Assembly: GCA_963718065.1 (NCBI GenBank)
Contig: CAVQYE010000014.1
Span: 62,001-126,000 of the forward strand
DNA: 64,000 nucleotides
Reading direction: 5' to 3'
Source of the DNA: CAVPGP01 sp963718065
GTDB taxonomy: Bacteria > Actinomycetota > Thermoleophilia > Gaiellales > Gaiellaceae
Shown: one piece after another, positions 9,974 through 18,291 of the stretch
Layout: each line of letters starts with the position of its first letter
Numbering within the stretch: position 1 is the first letter of the stretch
Program-made: the position numbers and the translations under genes
Notes under the pieces: generated by a model
Seen by the model: only the letters and a program-made list of their open reading frames with translations
Database searches by the model: none
Told to the model about the DNA's origin: nothing

Positions 9974-10927
9974 ATGTCCCGTCTCCGGATCGAGCCGTTC
10001 GCGGACGAGCACCTGGACGCCGCCGGCGAGCTGCTGGCGGCGCGCCAGCGGCGGCACCGCGAGATGGAGCCGCTCGTGCCCGAGCGCTACGAGGATCCTG
10101 CCGCCGCACGGGCGGAGGTGGAGGCGCTCTGGCAGACCGACGACACGCCTGGGGCCGTCGCGATCCGCGACGGGCGAGTGGTCGGCTACATGGTCGGGAT
10201 CCGCAAGGCGGAGAGCTGGGGAGCCAACGTCTGGGTCGACCCGGCCGGTCACGCGGCCGAGGAGCCGGAGGTCGTGCGCGATCTCTACGCGGCGGCGGGC
10301 GCCGAGTGGCTCGCCGCCGGCTGGAATGCGCACTACGCGGTCGCGCCCGCGGATCCGGCCTCGCTCGAGCCCTGGTTCCGCCTCAGCTTCGGCCAGCAGC
10401 AGGCGTTCGCGATCCAGGAAGTGCCGGCCGAGGTCTCATGGCCCGAGGGCACACGGCTGTCGGGCCGCGCGGACTTCGACGAGCTGGTGCGACTCGCGCC
10501 CCTGCTGGCCGACCACCAGGAGCAGGCACCGGTGTTCGCCAGGGGCCTTACCCGGCAGAGTGAGGCGGAGCTGCGCGCCGAACTGGAGGAGGATCACGCC
10601 AACGAGCGCGAAGCCTCGCTCGTCGCCGAGCAGGACGGCAGGATCGTCGCCAACTTCTATCTCGCGCCGGTCGAGGTCTCCTCGACGCACGTCGGCGTCA
10701 CGCGCCACGACGGGTCGATCCTGCTGGCCTTCGCAATCAGCGATCCGGAGGTGCGCGGCACCGGCGCCGGGCTGAAGCTGATGGATGCGTCGTTCGCATG
10801 GGCGCGCGAGCACGGGTACGAGACGATGACGACCGACTGGCGCGTCACGAACCTGCTCGCGTCGCGGTTCTGGACGGCGCGCGGCTTCCGGCCGACGTTC
10901 ATCCGCCTGCACCGGCTGATCGGCTAG
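9974..10927 (+). CDS. GNAT-family N-acetyltransferase, two-domain
   Basis: 317 aa, about twice a single GNAT domain. The C-terminal half carries the clearer acetyl-CoA site: ILLAFAISDPEVRGTGAGLKL (motif A, R-G-x-G-x-G/A-like), then WRVTNLLASRFWTARGF, the usual N..A..FW..GF end. The N-terminal half (GAVAIRDGRVVGYMVGI) looks like a degenerate GNAT fold. The substrate is unknown. It is divergent from polA, with 25 bases between starts, so the promoters overlap. It runs directly into the LarA-like gene 6 bases later and they are probably co-transcribed. Confidence 0.82.
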   Translation: MSRLRIEPFADEHLDAAGELLAARQRRHREMEPLVPERYEDPAAARAEVEALWQTDDTPGAVAIRDGRVVGYMVGIRKAESWGANVWVDPAGHAAEEPEVVRDLYAAAGAEWLAAGWNAHYAVAPADPASLEPWFRLSFGQQQAFAIQEVPAEVSWPEGTRLSGRADFDELVRLAPLLADHQEQAPVFARGLTRQSEAELRAELEEDHANEREASLVAEQDGRIVANFYLAPVEVSSTHVGVTRHDGSILLAFAISDPEVRGTGAGLKLMDASFAWAREHGYETMTTDWRVTNLLASRFWTARGFRPTFIRLHRLIG

Positions 10928-10933
10928 CAGGAG

Positions 10934-12427
10934 ATGCCCCGGGTCCCGCTGCTCGCCGGCTCGCGGCTCGCGGTCGTCGACACGGGCGAGCGCTCGCTCG
11001 TCCTGCGGCCGCCCGTCCCGCCCGAGCACGACATCGCCGACATCGCCGCAGCCGTGCGGGATGCGATGCGCTTCCCGCTGGAAGGTGCGGCGCTGGAACG
11101 CATCGTGACCCCGGGCGGCTCGGTGACGATCGTGATCGAGCCGCCGGCCCTGCCGCTGCCCGGGGCGGCGCGCGACCCGCGCCAGGAGGCGATCTCGGCG
11201 GTCGTCGACGAGCTCGAGCGCATCGGCGTCGCGTCCGAGCGGCAGACGATCCTGATCGCGGGCGGGCTGGCGCGCCGGTACGGACCACGTGAGATCGGCG
11301 GCCTCGTGACGCATGAGTTCCGCCGCCGCTTTCGCGGCAAGGTCGTCGTCCACGACGTCGAGCGCCCCGACCTCGTCGAGCTCGGCGCCGACGGCGACGT
11401 GCCGCTCACGGTGAGCCCGCAGCTCATCGAGACCGACGCCGTGGTCGTCGTCTCGGCGGCGGAGACGGTTCTCCACGGCGGCCCGGCGGCGCTTCTGGCG
11501 GCCGGCGGGCCCGAGGCGCTGCGCGCGGCGTCCGCACGATCGCTGCTCGAGACCGCCGGCTCCCGAGGTTGGACGCTCGCCCGCGCGTTCGAGCGCTCGC
11601 TCGCGGCGCAGGTGCCCACCTTCGGCGTCTCGGTCGCGCTCAACCATCCGCGCCACGTCGGCGCAACCCGCAGCTTTCCGTTCGCCGAGGGCACGGCGGA
11701 GCGACTCGCGACGACGAATCTCCGCCGCGGCTTCGGCCTGCTTCCCGGCTTCTTCCGGCGCCGGATCCTCCGCGGCGTCCCGCTCGAGCTGACCGCCGCC
11801 GGCGTGTTCGGCGGCCCACCCTCGGTGGCCCACGCAGAGGCGCTCTTGCGCTCGATCGACGTGCGCTCAATCGACCTCGAACGCCCGCTCGACGCGATCT
11901 GCATCGGGCTGCCGCCGGTGACCGCTGTGCTGCCGCGTGAGCGTCCGAACCCGCTGGCGGTGGCGTATCTGGGTCTCGGTCTCGCGCTCCGGCTCTGGCG
12001 TGAGCGCTTCCCCGTCCTCGACGGCGGCACCGCGATCCTGGTGCACCGCTTCAACCGGACGTTCCCGCATCCGACCCAGCGTCCGTACCGCGCGCTCTTC
12101 GCGCCGCACTCGCTTCGCGAGTCGTTCGGGAACGCCGAGCTCGAGCTCGGCCGCGACCCGAAGCTCCTCGAGCAGTACCGGGCCGGACGGACGCACCACC
12201 CGCTGCTCCCGTTCGTCGAGCTGGACGCGTGCCGTCCCGCCCGGGACCGGCTCAGCCGGGTTGTCGTCGCCGGCTGCCGCGACGCGACCGCGGCGCGGGC
12301 GCTGCAGCTCGTGCCGGCGCACAGCCTCACAGCCGCGCTCGCGATGGCCGAGGGGCGCAGCGGCTCGGGGGCCCTGATCGGCTTCGTGCTCGCACCGCCC
12401 TACTCGCCGCTCGTCGTCCGCAGCTGA
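10934..12427 (+). CDS. LarA-like (DUF2088, lactate racemase domain) protein
   Basis: 497 aa. The N-terminal part resembles the lactate racemase LarA/DUF2088 fold: PGGSVTIVIEPPALPLP near residue 60, ILIAGGLARRYGP near 110, and AAETVLHGGPAALLAAGG near 185. The C-terminal half includes a long conserved-looking region ending with ALAMAEGRSG. LarA proper needs a nickel-pincer nucleotide made by LarB/C/E, and none of those genes is nearby. Racemase activity is therefore not supported and the substrate is unknown. A purine-rich GGAG abuts the ATG with almost no spacing, so the start is a little uncertain. Confidence 0.65.
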   Translation: MPRVPLLAGSRLAVVDTGERSLVLRPPVPPEHDIADIAAAVRDAMRFPLEGAALERIVTPGGSVTIVIEPPALPLPGAARDPRQEAISAVVDELERIGVASERQTILIAGGLARRYGPREIGGLVTHEFRRRFRGKVVVHDVERPDLVELGADGDVPLTVSPQLIETDAVVVVSAAETVLHGGPAALLAAGGPEALRAASARSLLETAGSRGWTLARAFERSLAAQVPTFGVSVALNHPRHVGATRSFPFAEGTAERLATTNLRRGFGLLPGFFRRRILRGVPLELTAAGVFGGPPSVAHAEALLRSIDVRSIDLERPLDAICIGLPPVTAVLPRERPNPLAVAYLGLGLALRLWRERFPVLDGGTAILVHRFNRTFPHPTQRPYRALFAPHSLRESFGNAELELGRDPKLLEQYRAGRTHHPLLPFVELDACRPARDRLSRVVVAGCRDATAARALQLVPAHSLTAALAMAEGRSGSGALIGFVLAPPYSPLVVRS

Positions 12428-12469
12428 CCCGGACGGGATTACGGGGAGGTGCTCGGGCGTTGAAGAGAC

Positions 12470-12928
12470 ATGATCGTCCGCACTCTCTGCCCCGGTGACC
12501 GGTCGACCGTGGCGCGCGTGTTCGCGGGCTTCGGCGAGCGCACGCGCCGGCTGCGCTTTCTCGGCCCGAAGCCGGAGCTCTCCGCGGCGGAGCTCGACTG
12601 GCTCGCCGCGACCGACGGGCACGATCACGTCGCGCTCGTCGCGATCGAGGACGAGCAGCCGGTCGCGATCTGCCGCTTCGTCCGCGATGCCAACGACGAG
12701 TCGACCGCGGAGTTCGCCTGCGGGGTCGCCGACGACTATCAGCACCGCGGGATCGGGACGAGCCTCGCGGACCGCCTGGCCGGCCGTGCGCGCGAGCTCG
12801 GCATCCGCCACTTCCGGGCCGTTGTGCTCAGCACGAACCGCCCCGGGCTGCAGCTCGTCCGGCATCTCGGCCCGATCGAGCACACCAGCATCGAGGGGAC
12901 GACCCTCGAGCTCCGCGTCGCGATCTAG
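12470..12928 (+). CDS. GNAT-family N-acetyltransferase
   Basis: 152 aa, single GNAT domain. Motif A is ACGVADDYQHRGIGTSLADRL (Q-x-R-G-I-G-T), preceded by the strand HVALVAIEDEQPVAICRFV. Similar domains occur as stand-alone enzymes or fused to transporters and CoA-ligase-like proteins. The acceptor is unknown. Weak GAAGAG sits a few bases upstream of the ATG. It follows the LarA-like gene by 42 bases and may share its transcript. Confidence 0.8.
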   Translation: MIVRTLCPGDRSTVARVFAGFGERTRRLRFLGPKPELSAAELDWLAATDGHDHVALVAIEDEQPVAICRFVRDANDESTAEFACGVADDYQHRGIGTSLADRLAGRARELGIRHFRAVVLSTNRPGLQLVRHLGPIEHTSIEGTTLELRVAI

Positions 12929-13424
12929 ATGTAGTTCCTGAGAGCGTTGTTCCATCCGGGCCTCCTTGGTGGCCGCTGCCGAGCCACCGGCTCCACGGAG
13001 GGTGATCCGGACGAGCTTGCGCGCTGACGCGGGGACATTGTCCGCAAGCGGTCGCCAGGCGGCGCTGCCAGCCCCGGGACACGGCCGGTCCGGCCGTGTC
13101 CCAGCCTCTGAGGGAGGGACACGGCCAAGCGGGCCGCGCCGGTCCGGACCTGCCCCGCCTCGGATGCAGGCAAATTGCCCCGTTGGGACATGTCCGTGCC
13201 TCTGAGGCAGGGGCGTGGCGCAAAAGGCCTAGGCGGGCGAGGCTGCACAGGCGCCCCTGCGCGGCCGGGCGAGCCCGCCCACATCCACCGTCAGGAAGCT
13301 CAGACGGCGCGGGATCGGCGGGGCTCCGTCCAGGTCGCGCGATCGACGACGCGATCCCGCTCGAGGCTCCCCCACACGCTCGACCGGAACATGTCCTCGG
13401 GTCCTCCATCTAGACCGATCCGAC
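12929..13424. other. Non-coding 0.5 kb gap rich in palindromes
   Basis: No convincing gene. It holds a 27-base perfect inverted repeat at 13076-13102 (GGGACACGGCCGG arms around one base), a partial copy of the same arm at about 13116, palindromes GGTCCGGACC (13141-13150) and GGACATGTCC (13186-13195), and CCTCTGAGG twice (13105-13113, 13199-13207). The region looks like overlapping copies of a palindromic intergenic repeat that have diverged. Long open frames across it are GC-bias artefacts. Confidence 0.6.
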
Positions 13425-13430
13425 TAGGCT
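13425..13430 (+). promoter_or_regulatory. Candidate -10 box for the cupin gene (TAGGCT, leaderless)
   Basis: TAGGCT, six bases, then the GTG start of the cupin gene. There is no Shine-Dalgarno sequence. It supports the GTG at 13437 as start. Confidence 0.45.
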
Positions 13431-13436
13431 GCCCGT

Positions 13437-13826
13437 GTGGCCTTTCGCGCGGTCATCCCCGCCGAGCTCGAGTGGATCACGCGTCCCCACGAGCCCGATG
13501 AGCCGGCCCGCCACGTGGCGGAGCTGAGCGACCCGGCCGGCTTCGCGCACACACGCGCGAACGTCTGGCGCTACGAGCCCGGGGCCAAGGGACGACGCCA
13601 CCGGCACAAGCAGCAGGAGGAGACATTCGTCGTCCTCTCGGGATCGCTGACGATGTACCTCGGCGACCCGCCCGAGCGTGTCGACGTGCCCACGGGCGGG
13701 CTCATCCACGTCGAGCCGGGCACGGCGCTCCAGACGGCGAACCACGGCGACGAGGATCTCCTCGTCTACGCCTACGGCTTCCCGCCCGAGAACGAGAACG
13801 CCGAGCTCCTGGACTCCGCCGTCTAG
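13437..13826 (+). CDS. Cupin-domain protein
   Basis: 129 aa, one cupin barrel. Metal-binding motif 1 reads RRHRHKQQEETFVVLSG (two His and a Glu) and motif 2 reads VEPGTALQTANHGDEDLLVY (the His of motif 2 appears as NHG). It probably binds a divalent metal and a small ligand. The reaction is not predictable. It starts at GTG after a TAGGCT box and converges on livF with 4 bases between stops. Confidence 0.8.
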   Translation: MAFRAVIPAELEWITRPHEPDEPARHVAELSDPAGFAHTRANVWRYEPGAKGRRHRHKQQEETFVVLSGSLTMYLGDPPERVDVPTGGLIHVEPGTALQTANHGDEDLLVYAYGFPPENENAELLDSAV

Positions 13827-13830
13827 ACGA

Positions 13831-14558
13831 TCAGACTTCGGCGAGGTACGTCTTGCGCACCTCGTCGTTGTGACGGAGCGCCTTCGCGTCGTCGGCAAGC
13901 GCGATGTGGCCGGTCTCCATCACGTAGCCCCGGTTGGCCACGTCGAGGGCCATCAGCGCGTTCTGCTCGACGAGCAGGATCGAGGTGCCCTGCTGGTTGA
14001 TCTCGCGGACGATCTCGAAGATCTTCTCGACGAAGATCGGCGCCAGCCCGAGCGACGGCTCGTCGAGCATCAGCAGCTTCGGACGGGCCATCAGCGCCCG
14101 CCCGATCGCGCACATCTGCTGCTCGCCGCCGGACATCGTCCCGGCCTTCTGGCTGCGCCGCTCGGCGAGGCGCGGGAAGAGGTCGAAGACGCGGTCCATG
14201 TCCTCGCGGATCTCGGCGCGGTCCTTCCGCTGGAACGCGCCCATCTCGAGGTTCTCCGTCACGCTCATACGCGGGAAGAGGCGGCGTCCCTCGGGCGACT
14301 GGGCGATCCCCATCGAGACGATCTCGTGCGGCGAGGCGTGGGTGATGTCCTGGTCCTGGAAGGCGATCGTTGCCGCTCGCGCGGATGGTTCAGCCCGTTG
14401 ATCGAGCGGAGCGTCGTCGACTTGCCGGCGCCGTTCGCGCCGATCAGGGTCACGATCTCGCCGTCGCGCACGTCGATCGAGATGCCCTTCAGCGCGTGGA
14501 TCGACCCGTAGTAGGTGTGCACGTCCTCGAGCTTGAGGATCAGGCCGTTAGTCGCCAT
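13831..14558 (-). CDS. livF: Branched-chain amino acid ABC transporter ATPase LivF (frameshifted here)
   Basis: ATP-hydrolysing subunit of a hydrophobic amino acid importer, on the inner face of the membrane. Walker A is IGANGAGKSTT, signature MSGGEQQM, Walker B KLLMLDEPSLGLAP, H-loop near ILLVEQNA. The frame breaks near 14375. Removing one C and one A there restores EGTIAFQDQDIT, matching the family, so two extra bases are the likely cause. The ATG at 14558 overlaps the livG stop by 11 bases, and an in-frame ATG at 14570 is possible. Confidence 0.92.
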
Positions 14559-15354
14559 CGCTTGCCTCATTGTGCCCTTCGAGCGCCGCGGAGCCGAGAT
14601 ACGCCTCGATCACCTTCGGATCCTTCTGCACCTCCAGGGGCGTGCCCTCGGAGATCTTCTCGCCGTAGTCGAGCACGGTGACCCGGTCGGAGACGCCCAT
14701 GACGACCCGCATGTCGTGCTCGATCATCAGCACCGTCAGGCCGCGCTCGTTGCGCAGGCGCTCGACGAACGCGGTGAAGTCCGCCGTCTCCTGCGGGTTC
14801 ATCCCGGCCGTCGGCTCGTCGAGGAGCAGGAGCTTCGGCTCCGTGGCGAGTGCGCGCGCGACCTCGAGCCGGCGCTGGTCGCCGTAGGGCAGCGAGTTGG
14901 CCGGCGTGTCCACGTGGCGGCGCAGCCCCGAGTAGCGCAGGAGCTCGCGTCCCTTGACCCGGGCCTCGCGCTCCTCACGCCGCACGCTTCGGGCGTGCGC
15001 AGGATCGAGCTGAAGAGGTTCGCCGTGCAGCCGCGCGTGCATGCCGACGAGCACGTTCTCGAGCGCGGTCATGTTCTGGAAGAGGCGGATGTTCTGGAAC
15101 GTGCGCCCGATGCCGCGCTCGGTCACCGCGTGCGGCGACTTGCCGGTGAGGTCCTCGCCGGCGAAGATGATCCGCCCGGCCGTCGGCTTGTAGACGCCGG
15201 TGAGCATGTTGAAGAACGTCGTCTTGCCGGCGCCGTTCGGGCCGATCAGGCTGACGATGGAGCGCTCCGGCACGACGAAGTCGACGTCGTTGACGGCGAC
15301 GAGACCGCCGAACTCCTTCCGCAAGCCTTCGACCTGGAGGAGGGTGTCCGCCAT
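14548..15354 (-). CDS. livG: Branched-chain amino acid ABC transporter ATPase LivG
   Basis: 268 aa, intact. Walker A IGPNGAGKTTF, Q-loop in RTFQNIRLF, degenerate signature SLPYGDQRRLEVARAL, Walker B KLLLLDEPTAGMNPQE, switch His in VLMIEHDMRVVM. The MNPQE motif after Walker B is characteristic of LivG. It forms a heterodimer with LivF and is coupled to the LivH/LivM permeases encoded next to it in the same operon. Confidence 0.95.
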   Translation of the reverse strand: MADTLLQVEGLRKEFGGLVAVNDVDFVVPERSIVSLIGPNGAGKTTFFNMLTGVYKPTAGRIIFAGEDLTGKSPHAVTERGIGRTFQNIRLFQNMTALENVLVGMHARLHGEPLQLDPAHARSVRREEREARVKGRELLRYSGLRRHVDTPANSLPYGDQRRLEVARALATEPKLLLLDEPTAGMNPQETADFTAFVERLRNERGLTVLMIEHDMRVVMGVSDRVTVLDYGEKISEGTPLEVQKDPKVIEAYLGSAALEGHNEASDGD

Positions 15355-15361
15355 CAGTCGG

Positions 15362-16856
15362 TCACCTCTCCGGAGCGTGGGTCACGTCGTAGAGCGGCTC
15401 GTCCTCGACGCCTTCGTGCAGCTCGATGCTGGCGTCGCCGGTCGGGGATCAGGCCCTCCGGACGGAAGAGCATCACGACCAGGATGATCACGCCGTAGAT
15501 GCCGGACGCGTACTTCGGCACGTCGATCGAACGTGCCGAAGTGCTCGTTGATCCACGCGCCGGTGTTCGCGAGGCCGACCCGGTCCAGGTATGCGAGGAA
15601 GCGCGGCGCCGACGATGACGCCCCAGATCGAGCCCATGCCGCCGAGGATGACCATGCAGAGGATGAAGACCGAGATGTTGAAGAAGAAGTCGCCCGGGAA
15701 GGTCGCGCTCTTGAACGCGGCGTAGTACGCGCCGGCGACGCCGCCGAAGAACGCGCCCGTGGCGTACGCCCAGGTCTTCGTCCGCATCAGCGGGACGCCC
15801 ATCGCCGAGGCGGCGATCTCGTCCTCGCGGATCGCGATCCAGGCGCGGCCGAGACGCGAGTCGCGCAGGCGCCACGAGCAGAAGACGGTGATGAGCAGCA
15901 GCACGAGCGCCGTCCAGAAGTAGACGCGGTCGGGGTGGGCATTGGAGAGGTAGTTCTCCGGCAGGAAGCCGCCCGACCAGCTGGAGAGCGTCGTCCCCCA
16001 CCCCGGCGCATCGATCGGAGTGATCCCGTTCGGGCCGTTCGTCAGGTTGAAGCCGGTGCCGAAGAAGTTGTCGCCGTTGCGGGCGATCTGCGGCAGGATC
16101 TCGCCGAACCCGAGCGTCACGATCGCGAGGTAGTCGCCGCGCAGGCGGAGCGTCGGCAGGCCGATCAGGATGCCCGGCCACCGCCGTGATGATGCCTGCG
16201 AGCAGCGAGCACGAGCCAGATCGAGATGTGGAATGCCGGGCAGCGTCGGGTCGATCGCCGACCGCCCCGAGATGAACGTTTCGCGTGCGGGAACTGGAGC
16301 GACGCGAACCAGGCGACGGTGTAGGCGCCCGATGGCGTAGAAGGCGACGTAGCCGAGGTCGAGCAGACCCGCGTAGCCGACGACGATGTTCAGGCCGACG
16401 GCCATCATGATGAAGACGATCATCACGACGCCTGTCGAGCACGTCGGGGAAGTCGCCGAAGATCGGGATCGTGAAGAGGTTGTCGACGTAGAACGGGTAG
16501 AGCACCGCTGCGGTGATCGTCCCGCCGACGAGCAGGGTCTGCCGCACCGGCACCCCGCGGATCCGCAGGTCGCGCGGAATCCAGAACAGAAGCGCGAGGA
16601 AGCCCAGGATGACGCCGAGCGGCCTCACGAAGATCAGCGTCGCGATCACGACCGCCAATTCGACCCCGAGCCGGTAATACGTCGGCAGCTTCGGGGCCCA
16701 GAACATCGCGGTGACGATCACGATCGCCCAGCCGACCTGCGACTCCCAGAAGATGAAGATCACCGCGAGGATCGCCTCGAGCGCGAGCTCGATCCCCCAG
16801 CGAATCCGCTTGGGCCGGGAGCGCCAGTACGCCTTCAGGCCGGCGAGGCTGCGCAC
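15362..16856 (-). CDS. livM: Branched-chain amino acid ABC transporter permease LivM (frameshifted here)
   Basis: Integral membrane subunit, about 495 aa. It starts at a GTG immediately after the livH stop. The N-terminus has extra hydrophobic segments (MRSLAGLKAYW onward) before the conserved core: VGLNIVVGYAGLLDLGYVAF, LRGDYLAIVTLGFGEI, SRLGRAWIAIREDEIAASAMG (the EAA-like ATPase-contact loop) and FFGGVAGAYYAAF. Several breaks lie between 15.43 and 16.43 kb. Removing one base near 16430 and one near 15446 restores the frame, giving a C-terminus that ends HAPER with TGA at 15362, seven bases before livG. Confidence 0.92.
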
Positions 16857-17978
16857 CTAGCCTCCCTCCGGCGTTCGCTCGCCGAGCAGGCCCTCGGGGC
16901 GGAAGACGAGGATCAGGATCAGGATCGAGAAGATGATCGAGTTCGTCCAGTCGCTGCCCGGCATGTGCCATGAGAGGCCGTTGTTGAACTGTTCGACCAT
17001 GCCGATGATCAGCGCGCCGAGCACGGCGCCGGGCAGGTTGCCGATGCCCCCGAGCACGGCGGCGGTGAACGCGAAGAGCCCGAGCCGGAAGCCGGTGTCG
17101 AAGCTGACGCTCGTGAAGTAGAGCGCGTAGAGAAGCCCCGCGGCGCCCGCGAGCCCGCCGGCGATCAGGAACGTGAACGAGATCGTCCGGTTGACGTTGA
17201 TCCCCATGATCGAGGCGGCTTCCTTGTCCTGCGCGGTGGCGCGCATCGCCTTTCCCTGCTTCGTGTGCTGGACGAGCCAGACGAGCAGCGCGAGAGTCGG
17301 CAGGGTCACGACGAGCACGAGCAGCTTGTTCCACGTGTACGTCGCGCCGCCGATGTTGAAGATCTGGCCGCGCGGCAGGATGTTGTCCGCGATGTTCACC
17401 GGCGCCGGCCCCTTCCAGACGAGGCCCACGTTCTGGAGGATGAAGCTGACGCCGATCGCGGTGATCAGCGGCGCGAGGCGCGGCGCGTTGCGGAGCGGCC
17501 GGTACGCGATCGTCTCGATGGTGACGTTCAGCAAGCCGCAGAAGACCGCGCCGATCAGGAGCATCGGCACGATCAGCGTCAGCACCTTGCTCTGCTCGCC
17601 GCCCTTGATCCCGAACTCGTTGACGAGCGTCACGGTCATCATCGCTCCGAGCATGAAGACGTCGCCGTGCGCGAAGTTGATCAGCTCGAGGATGCCGTAG
17701 ACGAGCGAGTAGCCGAGCGCGATCAGCCCGTAGACCATGCCGACGGTCAGCCCGACGAGGAAGAGGTTGAAGAAGTCGGCGGGGTACTTGTAGGCGTTGA
17801 CCGCCAGCACGAACAAGACGAACCCGACGATCGCGGAGCCGAGCACGGCCGGGACACTCGGCCGGAAGCGTCTGGGCAGCGCTCGGGTTTGTGCGTTCGT
17901 GGCCACTGAAGTCGGGTCGCGCGAGAGGCCTTGCCGATGCGAGGGCGCAAGTATCAGGGTTTCGGCACGGAGGCTCAA
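16857..17978 (-). CDS. livH: Branched-chain amino acid ABC transporter permease LivH
   Basis: Up to 373 aa, intact. It has eight or so membrane segments with the LivH hallmarks ALGYSLVYGILELINFAHGDVFM near the start, RATAQDKEAASIMGINV (ATPase-contact loop), and AAVLGGIGNLPGAVLGAL. The first in-frame ATG is at 17978, but the first 24 residues look non-conserved, so a GTG at about 17906 (VATNAQT) is also possible. It is first in the livHMGF operon. There is no livK/livJ binding-protein gene on either side, so the periplasmic receptor must be encoded elsewhere. Confidence 0.93.
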   Translation of the reverse strand: MSLRAETLILAPSHRQGLSRDPTSVATNAQTRALPRRFRPSVPAVLGSAIVGFVLFVLAVNAYKYPADFFNLFLVGLTVGMVYGLIALGYSLVYGILELINFAHGDVFMLGAMMTVTLVNEFGIKGGEQSKVLTLIVPMLLIGAVFCGLLNVTIETIAYRPLRNAPRLAPLITAIGVSFILQNVGLVWKGPAPVNIADNILPRGQIFNIGGATYTWNKLLVLVVTLPTLALLVWLVQHTKQGKAMRATAQDKEAASIMGINVNRTISFTFLIAGGLAGAAGLLYALYFTSVSFDTGFRLGLFAFTAAVLGGIGNLPGAVLGALIIGMVEQFNNGLSWHMPGSDWTNSIIFSILILILVFRPEGLLGERTPEGG

Positions 17979-18022
17979 GCCGAACCGGCCGGCGGCGGGC
18001 CGCCGAGTACCATGAGCCCAGG

Positions 18023-18105
18023 CCGAAGTGGCGGAATTGGCAGACGCGCCGGACTCAAAATCCGGTGCCCGAAAGGGCGTGTGGGTTCGATTCCCACCTT
18101 CGGCA
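18023..18105 (+). tRNA. tRNA-Leu (CAA anticodon)
   Basis: 83 nt. The 7-bp acceptor stem GCCGAAG pairs with CTTCGGC. The D arm is TGGCGGAATTGGCAGACGCG, the anticodon loop CTCAAAA has CAA at positions 34-36, there is a class II long variable arm (TGCCCGAAAGGGCGT), and the T arm is GTGGGTTCGATTCCCAC. Discriminator A fits tRNA-Leu. CCA is not encoded (CCT follows). Confidence 0.97.
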
Positions 18106-18291
18106 CCTGATCAGAGGCCCGCCACGCGCGGGGAGCGTGACCTCGTTCGTCACCCGAGTCTAGGAGGCGCATTTGCGCGTCCCGGCCTGTTAGAGGGCTG
18201 TTAGACGGCCGGCGCACACTGCGGATCAGGCACTGGGGATCAGGCTGATGCCGGGTCGCATGTTCCGACCACGTAAGGGGAGGCGAAAGAG

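Noticed and set aside
12828..13409. Minus-strand open frame across the palindrome-rich gap
   Set aside because: It runs through the inverted repeats, has no domain, and overlaps the GNAT gene; codon pattern is not gene-like.
14370..14380. Programmed ribosomal frameshift in livF
   Set aside because: No slippery heptamer; two separate extra bases are needed to restore the family sequence.
18106..18291. Second RNA gene after tRNA-Leu
   Set aside because: Only a short direct repeat (CTGTTAGA) and the leader of the glycosidase gene are visible; no tRNA-like or other RNA fold recognised.
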